This document shows, piece after piece, positions 1-11,100 of a DNA stretch of 42,832 bases. The position numbers and the translations under genes were made by a program. Below the pieces are notes generated by a model. The model was not told the origin of the DNA, did no database searches, and worked only from the letters and a program-made list of their open reading frames with translations. Source of the stretch: Bacteroidota bacterium (GTDB lineage: Bacteria > Bacteroidota > Bacteroidia > Chitinophagales > Chitinophagaceae); contig JAEYQO010000105.1 of assembly GCA_023409975.1 (NCBI GenBank), positions 1 through 42,832 on the forward strand. The letters run 5' to 3'. Position 1 is the first letter of the stretch, and each line of letters begins with the position of its first letter.

Positions 1-754
1 CCTTCCTTGTAGGTTCCTTGTACCTTCCTTGTAGGTTCCAACTAACTGGCATAATACGAGAGGACGGTGTCGTACATACGTCTTACTGGTGTCCTACTGG
101 TGTCATGTAAACCCTATGTACGAAAACCTTATTCGGTTGGATTTTCTTCGCGTACCGGTAAAAAACGAGCCAAAGGCCCATAGCTCTAAATGCAAACGGA
201 ATGCCAGTGGAGGGTTCAAAGGCTGCATTACGCACATGAAAACAATCTCCCTTTTCGATGGGTAGAGGGTCCCTTTTACAAATCCCAGCACAAATCAATA
301 AAATTAATGCTCTCAGGCCTGCTAAAACTCAATTTCCAATTTTTACCGGACAGCAGTGTTTCAGAAACCTGATACCCTTTTGCCCCAATGTTTGAACGGG
401 GAAAAACAGATGCGATGGTAATGGGGCTGCGGGGAGTAGTGGGAGGGGGGAGTCTGGACTCTGTGGGGAAGGTTCCCGGAGGGTTTCCGGACGGAAGTAT
501 GCTATAGGTGTCCGTCAGTTGCCCGTCAGGTATTCCTCAGTTGTCCGTCAGCTTTTCTCGTAAATTGATTCCTATAGCAACTGTTTCCGGAAGGAATGGC
601 TATCAAAAGCATCGGCTAAAGCTAGCCAAAATGGGTCAAAAACGGAACATGAGAATTTGGGAAAGCTGCGTTTTTGTGGCCCGTTTTCAGATATATAGTG
701 CAATTTCTAACAATCCTTACCTTTGCCCCCGAAAAATCAAACATACACCACATT
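1..754. repeat. Gene-free region with short iterated words upstream of fbaB
   Basis: I see no convincing gene here. The few possible reading frames are short, overlap on both strands and lack a promoter. The first 39 bases are 1.8 copies of a 22-bp direct repeat that begins CCTTCCTTGTAGG. Bases 84-104 contain TACTGGTGTC twice with one base between. Bases 511-529 and 538-551 repeat words of the type CAGTTGNCCGTCAG. Bases 425-460 are G-rich. The last 40 bases carry the aldolase promoter. The words are degenerate, so this is not a clean satellite or CRISPR. Confidence 0.6.
718..725 (+). promoter_or_regulatory. Promoter -7 box for fbaB
   Basis: TACCTTTG matches the Bacteroidota TAnnTTTG box exactly. 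Its end lies 30 nt before the ATG at 755, which predicts a leader of about 25 nt. It rules out the upstream in-frame TTG at 674, which lies before the box. Confidence 0.65.
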
Positions 755-1813
755 ATGGCTTCTAAAACGATCCAGGATCTCTTAGGCGATAAGGCCGAGT
801 TCTATTTGAATCACACTTCAAAGACCTTTGATAAGAGCTTATTACATACCCCAACCCCGAATGCTATTGATGAGGTTTGGGTTCAGTCGAACAGAAATGT
901 TCAGACATTGCGCAGCCTGGGAACATTATTGAATAATGGACGTCTGTCCGGTACAGGATACGTGTCTATTCTTCCGGTAGATCAGGGAATTGAGCACAGT
1001 GCTGGTGCTTCCTTCGCTCCTAATCCGATTTATTTTGATCCTGAGAATATCGTGAAGCTGGCTATTGAGGGTGGATGCAATGCGGTCGCTTCTACGTATG
1101 GTGTACTGGGATCAGTTGCACGTAAGTATGCACACAAAATTCCTTTCATCGTTAAAGTGAACCATAACGAGTTCATTTCCTATCCGAACAGATTTGATCA
1201 GATTATGTTTGGAAACATCAAGGATGCCTGGAACATGGGAGCTGTTGCGGTGGGTGCGACAATTTATTATGGTTCTGAAGAAAGCAGCCGTCAGATTGTT
1301 GAAATTGCTGAGGCATTTGAATATGCGCATGAGCTTGGAATGGCGACCGTGCTTTGGTGCTATATCCGTAATAATGCGTTTAAGAAAGACGGTGTAGATT
1401 ATCATACAGCTGCTGATCTTACCGCCCAGGCGAACCATTTGGGGGTTACGATTCAGGCGGATATCATCAAGCAGAAGCTCCCTACAGTCAATGGTGGATA
1501 TACGGCACTGAGCTATGGGAAGACCCATAAGAAAGTTTATGAAGAGCTGACTACCGACCATCCGATTGACCTTTGTCGTTATCAGGTAGCAAATTGTTAC
1601 ATGGGTAGAGTCGGTCTGATCAATTCAGGCGGTGAATCAAAGGGTGCTACGGATCTGCAGGAAGCTGTTATCACAGCAGTGATCAACAAGCGTGCTGGAG
1701 GTATGGGACTGATCAGCGGACGTAAGGCATTCCAGAAGCCGATGAATGAGGGGGTGAATTTGTTGAACACCATTCAGGATGTTTATCTGGATCAGGATAT
1801 TACCCTGGCATAG
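755..1813 (+). CDS. fbaB: Class I fructose-bisphosphate aldolase (DhnA/FbaB type), 352 aa
   Basis: This enzyme reversibly cleaves fructose-1,6-bisphosphate into dihydroxyacetone phosphate and glyceraldehyde-3-phosphate in cytosolic glycolysis and gluconeogenesis. The protein is a TIM barrel of the DhnA family, not the zinc-dependent class II type. Visible motifs are PVDQGIEHSAG, KVNHNEF, a GATIYYGSEES stretch, and DIIKQKLP, in which Lys239 is the expected Schiff-base residue. Length is normal for the family. I chose the ATG at 755 because the promoter box ends at 725; an in-frame TTG at 674 would add 27 residues unlike the family. The gene is monocistronic, with its own promoter and a strong terminator. 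Confidence 0.93.
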   Translation: MASKTIQDLLGDKAEFYLNHTSKTFDKSLLHTPTPNAIDEVWVQSNRNVQTLRSLGTLLNNGRLSGTGYVSILPVDQGIEHSAGASFAPNPIYFDPENIVKLAIEGGCNAVASTYGVLGSVARKYAHKIPFIVKVNHNEFISYPNRFDQIMFGNIKDAWNMGAVAVGATIYYGSEESSRQIVEIAEAFEYAHELGMATVLWCYIRNNAFKKDGVDYHTAADLTAQANHLGVTIQADIIKQKLPTVNGGYTALSYGKTHKKVYEELTTDHPIDLCRYQVANCYMGRVGLINSGGESKGATDLQEAVITAVINKRAGGMGLISGRKAFQKPMNEGVNLLNTIQDVYLDQDITLA

Positions 1814-1838
1814 TTAAAGCTAACAGATTAATATTTGA

Positions 1839-1875
1839 AAGGCTGCATCGGAAACGAAGCAGCCTTCTTTTTTTT
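1839..1875 (+). terminator. Rho-independent terminator of fbaB
   Basis: AAGGCTGC (1839-1846) pairs with GCAGCCTT (1859-1866) across a 12-nt loop. A T-rich tract follows directly. It lies 26 nt after the aldolase stop codon. Confidence 0.85.
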
Positions 1876-2137
1876 AGGCTCAGGGGGCTCAGTATCAGGG
1901 TAAACAGTTAGATATGTGGACGGGTTTAATAAAAAAAATTTGCATCCGGCTTGTTTGTTAATATTATTTTAATTTCCTTTGATATCGTATCTAAATTGCC
2001 CCTAAGATGAAGAACGATTTCCTTATTCGCCTTTTCCCTCTACATCCAGTGTAATAACCGGGAGAAACTGGAGAGGAGCAGGAGAGGAGCAAGCCGAAAA
2101 TCCTGAAGAGAGTAGGCAATTCCTTAAACATTTTATT
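1876..2137 (+). promoter_or_regulatory. Leader region of the giant T9SS gene, weak promoter match
   Basis: The best promoter candidate is TTCCTTTG at 1974-1981, one mismatch from TAnnTTTG, with TTG at 1951-1953 (20-nt spacer). The leader would then be about 150 nt. It contains the iterated G-rich word GGAGAGGAGCA near 2070-2090. No further gene is visible here. Confidence 0.3.
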
Positions 2138-5100
2138 ATGCATTTTGCATTTACCCCGTTACTCGCTTTCCTGAGGAGGCGCAGAGGCGACCTATTGTTG
2201 CCAAACAAGCCGGTCATTATTTTTTTGACCATCCTTTCCCTTTTGATTGCCACAGCGGTCGGTGCTCAGGTATCCGTATCGGCGACTGCCGGTACCACTG
2301 GTCCGACAAGTTATCCAACACTTAAGGATGCTTTTGATGCTTTGAATTCCGGTACCCACCAAGGTGTTATTACAATTGAACTTTCCGCCAGTACGACTGA
2401 AACTGCTCCGGCAGTACTGAATTCCAGTGGTGCGGGGTCTGCGAATTACACAAGCGTATTGGTGCGACCAGTAAATGATGCAATCGTTATTTCAGCGGCA
2501 CCCGGTAGTGGCAGGGGAATCATTGAATTGAATGGTGCAGATAATGTGGTTATTGATGGTGATAATCCCAACACTCCTGGGATTAACCGTAACCTTACTG
2601 TTCAAAGCACGAACCCCAATACTGCTACGTTTACTTCCTGTGTGCGGATAGCAACTGCTGCCGCAGTCACAACAGCGAGTGATAACACGATCAAGAATCT
2701 GAAGTTGGTTGGCTCCAATACCGGTAAGAATGACCCGGCGGCGACCTCTGAAGTAGTTAGTTGGGGTATTATCGCTTCCGGTAATGCAGGTGCAGCCGGA
2801 CCTACGGCTTTGACTTCTAATAGTATGACTATTGGTTCTGGTCAGAGTGTTGCAAACCTCGTTATTGAAAATAATGAGATCAACAATGTTTCCAGAGGGA
2901 TTGCTGTCAATGGTACAGCGAATGTTGCGGCAGGACTGACGATCTCGAACAATGTAATTGGTAATCCGGTAGCTGGTGATCCGAACCAGGTGACATCTGT
3001 TGGAATCACGGCTCAGGGTTCCAATGATGGAGTTATCCAGGGAAATGTTATCAGAGTAGAAGGTTACGTGAATGCCTCAAGCTCAACCATGGGCAGCAGA
3101 GGTATAGATGCAGGAGGTGTGTCTTCTAACGGTACATTGCAGATTATGAATAATAAGATTGAGCGCGCGATCAATAATAATCCTGCAGGATGGGGGGCCT
3201 ATGGCATCAATGTTGCCGGAGGCACAGGACATACCATAGTCAACAACTTCATAAGTGGCGTTTATAACAGCCAGGTTGCCGGTACGGGATCTTTTTCGAA
3301 TATTTTCGGTGCATTTGGTATTCGCCTTGGCGGGGGTGCCAATCATAAGGTTTATCATAACACGGTTCACTTATCTGGGGTGGCGCCAGGCGATGTCGGT
3401 GCAAACCTTATAGCTTGTCTGGGTATAACGACAACATCCATAACTGGTTGTGATGTCCGAAATAACATCTTCTCCAATCAATTGGTGGGCGGCAATTTGG
3501 TTAGTACTAACACCCGGCTTACCTGTCTCGCTCTTCCTGGTGGTACTACATCATTCAATTTGACATTGAATAACAACGCTTATTATCAGGGAGGAACAGC
3601 AATCAGCACCATTGCACAAAATGGATTTACACATGGTTCATCCACTGCATTTAAAGCAGAAGATTTTGTTTCTTATTCAACGTCTCCCTCGACAAATCTG
3701 AGGAGTTATACCAGCGGATTGAATTTGTCTGGGTTGAATGACGAGTTGTCCTATGCAGTTGTGGGAGCTCCTCCTGTAGTTTCTGCGAATGATCTGCACC
3801 TCTCGACAACGGGTGTAACTATCCTCGAGTCAACCGGCGCAATTGTGGGCATTGGTACAGATATTGACGGTCAGGTTCGTCCGGGTCCTACAGGATCCGT
3901 CAATGGGGGAGCAGTGAATCCGGACATTGGTGCAGATGAGTTTGATGGCGTACCTCAGGTATTAAATGATCTGGCCGCATGGGAATTGGTCAGTCCCGCT
4001 AACGGAGCTTTACTTCCTGTCGGTGCGTCCGGAGCACCTGAAGCCAGTTTTAGGAATATGGGTCTGGCAAATCAAACCAATATTACCGTACGTTATAGAA
4101 TCCTGGATGCTTCCAATAACGTACTCTATAATCAAACTGCTGTCATCCCAAGTTTGAATTCAGGTGCTTTGGGAACGGCGAGTTTCCCTTCCGGAGTATT
4201 AGGACTTGCCGGAACCTTCACCATTCAGGCCATTGTTGAGTTGGCTGGGGATGTAGATGCTTCAAATGATACTTTGTCCGGTACGATCACAGTTGGCAAT
4301 CCGCTTTGTGGGACGATCCATGTAGGTGCAGCGCAGCCGCCGCCATATAATACACTGACGAACGCCATTGTCGCACTGAATAACTTTGGTGTATCGTGTC
4401 CGGTAACCTTGTTATTGGATGACCAATTGTATTCCAGTTCGGAGGTTTTCCCGATTGAGATCAGTAACAGTATTCCTGGTATCAGTGCAACGGACTCCGT
4501 TCTGATTAAGCCCAATGCAGGCGTCACTGCAACAATCAGTGGGGAGCTCCCTTCTGCGGTACTAATCAGGATCCTGAGCAGTTATGTGACGATTGACGGG
4601 TCTAATACAGTAGGTGGTACATCGAGAGACCTTACCATTGTCAATTCGGGTGCCACATCACCACAGGTCCTGCTGGTTGGTTCTGTGAATCCGACGCCAA
4701 TAACTGATGTTAATATCCGGAATGTGGTACTTGAAAACGGTGCCAACACTACCAGTACCATCGTAGTGGGTGGATCGACAGGAAGTACTTCTTCTGCAAG
4801 TGCAGGATACTCCAATAATATTGTGATTCAGAACATCAAGTCGATCAACTCAAACTATGGAGTGTATGTAACTCATACTGCTTCGGCGGGGAACGGTACC
4901 GGGTTGATGATCATAGATAATGATTTTACCGGATCCGGTGCTGCCGGCATCAGAACAAATGGAGTGGGGGTGAACGGAGTCGATGGAGCGATTATTGCAA
5001 ATAATACCATTGATTTCACGGATGGGACAGCAACAGGAATTCATGCTGGCATCAATATAGGAAGCGGTACGGTAAACACGACTATTACTGGTAACTCCAT

Positions 5101-8100
5101 TAAAGTTGCCTACAACGGTACCAGCACAGGATCAGCCATTGGTATTTACATCACTTCCGGACAGGCGGCGTCTAACCTGATTATCACAAATAATCAGATC
5201 AACGATATCATTTCATCTGGTACGACTACTACGGTTGCAAACCTGACAACAGGTATCCGGGTTACAGGTGCAACAGGAAATGTTACGATCGCGGGCAACA
5301 GAATTAATAATGTGTCCAATATCAATAGCAATGGTTATGCAGCTTCGGGGATTCACATGAATTCTTCTTCGGCAACCTCAAATATTCAGATCTATAACAA
5401 CTTTATTAGTGATATCAATTCTGCTGGTAACAGTACGATCACGAGGAATGCTAATGGTATCTACCTAAACACTGGGGGAGGGTATAGCATTTGGAACAAT
5501 AGCATTCATTTGTTCAATGATCAGACGACTGGTATTTCTGCTGCTATCAATATTGCTTCCGGAGTTTCCTCCTCGGGTGCAATGGACATACGGAATAATA
5601 TATTTTCAAACTTCCAGACTACGGCGACGTCCTATGCACTGTATAGTGCGGTAACTTCCGCGAACAGTGCGGGCGCGTTTGGCCAGCTTGACTATAACAA
5701 CTACTGGAGTAATGGTACTAACCTGGCCTATTTTGCCGGTAGTGATCAGATAAATCTGGCTGCATTTACCGGAGCGTTCCAGAATGCCAATTCCGAAGCT
5801 ATACAGCCAGTTTTTGTATCGAGTTCTGATTTGCATTTACAGAATGTTACAGGAAACCAGCTTCTGGATAATCAGGGGATTTTCATTGCATCCGTTACAA
5901 CTGATATCGATGGCGCTACGCGTGATCTAACGACACCTGACATGGGTGCTGATGAGTTCAGCATCACCAATTGTGTCGGATCGGTTGGAGGAACAACTAC
6001 GGCTCTGCAGACAGCTTTTTGTGTGACAGGGTCGACGATAATTTCTGCAACGGGGTATTCTGATGGTGCAGGTACGACCTATCAGTGGGAGTATTCAACT
6101 GATAACTTCGTTTCTGACATCAATGATCTCGTAGGACAAACCACGCCGGCACAGGCACAAAGTGGCGTGTTGTCGGACACTACCTGGTTCCGGTTAAGGG
6201 TGACCTGCTCTCAATCGACATCAACGGATTGGTCGACTCCGGTAGTTGTTTACATACATGCACTTCCAAATGTTTCGATCGCTCCTCCGGCCCCAGCCGC
6301 TATCTGCGCGCCTAATACCGAACAGCTTTCAGTGATTACCAATGCGGCTAATCCAGGTTATGAGTGGTATTTTGATGGCAGTCCGATTGGTGCTACTACA
6401 TCAGGATATGCTGCGGGATCCACCGGGGATTACACGGTTCTTGTAACAGATGGAAACACAGGTTGCTCTGCTACTTCTGCGCCAGTTACGTTGCAGGTAC
6501 ATCCGCAATCAGGAATCTTTGCGGTGACACCTTCGGCTTCCGCCTATTGTAGTCCCGGCAGTCCTGTTGAACTGGTTGCGGACCCATCGTTAATGGAGGT
6601 AACTATTCTGTCTGAAGACTTCAATGGTGCAACCAATAACTGGGTAGCTATAAACAATACCACTGGTGCGGATCCTCTAATTGCTGCGACTACGGAATGG
6701 ACGCTCCGACCCGATGGTTATGTATATAACGCCAGTTACCCGACTGCATATCATAGTAATGATAATAGTCAGTTCTATCATTCGAACAGTGATGGCACGT
6801 CCTCTACTTATACAACAATGACTCATCTTGTGTCACCTTCCTTCAGCACAGTTGGATTAACTACATGTACCCTTAACTTCTACCAGTTTTATAAGGACTA
6901 CAATGCTGGCGATTCAGCCAGTGTGGACATTTCTACAGACGGTGCAGCCTGGACGACTGTCTGGAGTGTCAAGAGTAGTGGTGATTATGGTTTTTATGAT
7001 GCCTTTCAGCAGGTTTCAGTGGATTTATCAGCCTACACGGGGCAGCCGGTCATGTACGTCAGGTTCCGGTATGACGCTGTCTGGGGATACTGGTGGGCGC
7101 TGGATAATGTTTCGGTAACGGGAAGTCAATCTGCTCCAATTACCTGGACTCCAACAACGGATCTTTATACCGATGCGCTGGGTACTGTACCTTATACAGG
7201 AGGAGCAGCACAATCCGTTTTTGCGCATCCCGGTGCGACCACTACCTACACTGCTACGGCAACCACGCCTCTGGGATGTGTTAGACAAGAAACAGCAACG
7301 GTGCAGGTAAATCCTTTGCCGGTAGGTATTGTCACAGTCAGTGAGCCGGTTGTCTGTCTTGGATCATCAACCACTCTCACTGCAGGAGTCTGTGGTGCTG
7401 CCAGTGGTTTTGCAGGAACTTTTGCACCAGCGAACTGGATATTCTCACAGTCAAATTCTGACGGGGTGGTTGCAACGACCAATGCGCCAGCGAGCATCAG
7501 CATTAGTTCAGGTAATAATGGAACTTCAAACTCAGGGACAACGAATTATGCCATCGACATGAATTGCGATGGTGTTGTAAGTTTTGACTGGGTTTATACG
7601 ACTATTGATGGTGCTGCCTACGATTACCCCCGGTATACCATAAATGGTGGAACTCCGGTAATATTCCCGGGTTATTCGACCAGCGGTTCTACTACACAGA
7701 ATGGCACGGCCAATATTTCGGTGAGCGCGGGTGATGTGTTGACCCTGCAGATGTACACAGATGATAACTCATGGGGTGCTGCTAATGTCACGATTTCCAA
7801 CTTTAGCGGTCCTGCTCTTGATACGGTTGGATATGACATACAATGGTACGATGCGCCAGTGGGCGGCAATCTTCTTGCAACTGGTTCCACCTATCAGGTG
7901 ACACCCGCTTCCGCTGGAACGTTCACCTATTATGTAGATGTAGCGAACACAAGTACGAGCTGTGTTAACGCTACGAGAAGTTCCGGAAATGTACAGGTCA
8001 ATCCACCTATTTCGAACAATACGATTGGTGCTCCACAGACGGCTTGCATAGGCTCTGTTCCTGCACAGCTGACGGGTGCCGTTCCAACCGGTGGTGATGG

Positions 8101-11100
8101 TAATTACACATACATCTGGGAAAGTAGTACTGCGGGATCTACAGCGGGATTTGCTGCTGCTTCGGGTACTAATAATACCGCGGATTACATGCCAGGCGCC
8201 CTGACACAGACAACATGGTACAGAAGAGTAGTGGTTTCAGGAGGATGCAGTGATACATCCGCTGCCGTAGAGATCTCAGTTGCAATCATTGCTTCCAATA
8301 CCATCTCTGGCAACCAATCGGTTTGTAGCGGAGATGCACCTCAGGTGCTGACCGGATCAACACCTACAGGTGGCATGGGCGGGTTTACCTATATATGGGA
8401 ACGCTCTACATCAGGGTCATCCGGGACATACAGTGCGGCGCCCGGGACGAACAATGCTGTTGATTATACACCGGGAGTACTCACGCAAACGAGCTGGTAC
8501 CGAAGAATTGTGAATTCAGGAACCTGTTCGGATACCTCTGCTTCCGTGGAAGTTAAATTCATTGAACTGCCTTCAGGAGTAATTGCAGGTGCAACAGATC
8601 CTTTGATTTGTGCAGGTACTTCAATAGATCTGATGGGTTTTGCTGATCCTGTCAACGTTATTTTATTAACAGAAGGATTTAATAATCCTACCAACAACTG
8701 GGTCACAATCAATAATTCTACAGGTGGCACTGTCAGCGCTTCGAACTGGACATTGAGGGGTAACGGATATGCCCCGGGCGGATCATTCATAGGCTCGTTC
8801 AATAGTAACGACAACTCCCAGTTCTACTTCAGTAACGGAGACGCACAGGGTAACGGCGGTTTGCAGAATACCATATTGCAGGCGCCTGTAATGAATACCT
8901 CGGGCCTGTCGACACTTCAGTTGCAGTTCTACCATCATATCAGAATCTACAACTCTCCTCCTGATTCTGCAAAGATTGAGGTGTCTACGGATGGCACCAA
9001 CTGGACATTGGTTCAATCATACATTGCTACTCAGGGGTCACAGACAAATTTCTCACTTGCAACCGTGAACCTTGACAGCTATGTCGGTCATCCAACGTTC
9101 TATGTGAGATTCAGGTATGTGGCCGATTGGGGATATGGATGGGCTATTGATAATGTGACCCTGTCAGGTGACGCTACACAAACATTCGCGTGGACATCGA
9201 CACCTGCAGGTTTCACTTCAAATGTTCAGAACCCCACCGCGGTTACTCCCACTGCCACTACCACCTATACATTAACCGTTACTGGTTTTGGAGGTTGTAG
9301 TGCTTCAGATGACACCGTTATCACGGTTAATCCGATTCTTGCCAACAACACCGTTAGTAGTGCACAGGTCATCTGCTCGGGTGCTACACCTGCTATGCTA
9401 ACGGGTAGTACTCCAACTGGAGGTAGTGGTACCTACAGCTATAGCTGGGAAAGCAGCACGACCTCTTCAACCGGCGGGTTTACAGCGGCATCGGGAATAA
9501 ACAGTAATTCTGATTACACTCCTGGTGCACTGACTCAGACTGCCTGGTACAGAAGAGTTGTTAGTTCAGGTTCTTGTTCTGATACTTCAGCGGTGATTGC
9601 GATTACTGTAGAACAGGCTATTGTCAATAACAGCATCAGTAGTGGTCAGACGATCTGCTCCGGTGCAACCCCTGCTATGCTTTCGGGTAGTACGCCGACT
9701 GGTGGTAGCGGAACTTACAATTATAGCTGGGAAAGCAGTACAACAGACGCTAATACCGGATTTGCGGCTGCATCAGGCGCCAATACGAATGCAGATTATA
9801 CCCCGGGTGCGTTGACTCAAACAACCTGGTTCAGAAGAGTGGTAACAGGTGGTGCCTGTGCGGCCAGTACATCCAATGCTGTGGAGATCACGGTAAACCC
9901 AGGCGTTTCAATTACTGGTCAGCCTGCTGCCAGTACGGATATCTGCTCTGGTAATACCGTAGTACTGGAAGTTACTGCCACTAATGGACTCTCTTATAGT
10001 TGGTGGAAAAATGGTGCGTTGGTGACTGATGGAGGAAATGTTAGCGGAGCTACCACTTCTTCATTGATGATCACTAACAGCACCAGCTCTGACGCAGGTA
10101 CGTATGAAGTGGTTATAGCCGGTAATGCGGGTTGTGATAATGATACCAGCAACAGCAGTGTGGTAGTTGTTAACACTATGGGTACTTCCCTGGCTTCCAA
10201 CGGAGCTTCGGGTTCAACAACCCATTACGATGGAACAGTGCATACTTATACTGATGCATCATGTCAGCCGATTGTAACCATTTCGGATGGCAACGGAGGC
10301 AATACCCTTGGCGCGGTAACGGCTACAGTAACTGTAGCTCCAACTGTACCTACAGCACCAGCTACTAACCAGCCATATGTGCAGCGCTACTGGGTGATCA
10401 CACCGACTAACAATGGTCCGGCTACACTGACACTCTATGCGACCCAGGCTGAGTTCGATGCCTACAACCTCGTTGCAGGTGGCTATCCCGTGCTACCAAC
10501 AGGAGGTGTAGACAATGGTAATGTAAAAGTGACCAAGTTCGCGGGTAACACACTTGGTTCTGGACAGATGACCCTGATCACGCCAGTCGTAAGCTGGGAT
10601 GCTACCAATAGCTGGTGGGTGATCACGTTCCCTGTTACAGACTTCAGCTCCTTCTTCATTCATACCGGCCAATGGGCGCTTGAGGTCAACCTGACCAGCA
10701 TCACTGCAGCCAATGTAGGTGATCGGAACAGGGTGGACTGGGTGACAGCCTCTGAGAAGAATGCCGACAGGTTTGAACTGGAGAGAAGTGCCGATGGTCG
10801 AGTATTCGGCTATCTTGGAACTGTTGAAGCGAAAGGAACCGGATCTACCTATGCTTACTGGGATGAGACCCCGTTGAACGGTGTGAACTACTACCGTTTG
10901 AAGATGTTAGACCGTTCGGGTGAATACGAGTACAGTGATGTAGTCACTGCGGTGGTGAAGGGCAGCTTCAGTCTTGAAGTGTATCCGAATCCTGTTGGAG
11001 ACCAGGAGGTCAACGTCAGAATCAGTGGTACTATCGCTGCAAATGCACAGTTGCAACTAACTGACATGACAGGAAAGGTGATCAGAACAGTAAAAGTCAC

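Noticed and set aside
83..298. 71- and 62-codon frames on minus near the left edge
   Set aside because: Overlapping frames with no promoter, no recognisable domain and repeats at one end; not supported as a gene or pseudogene.
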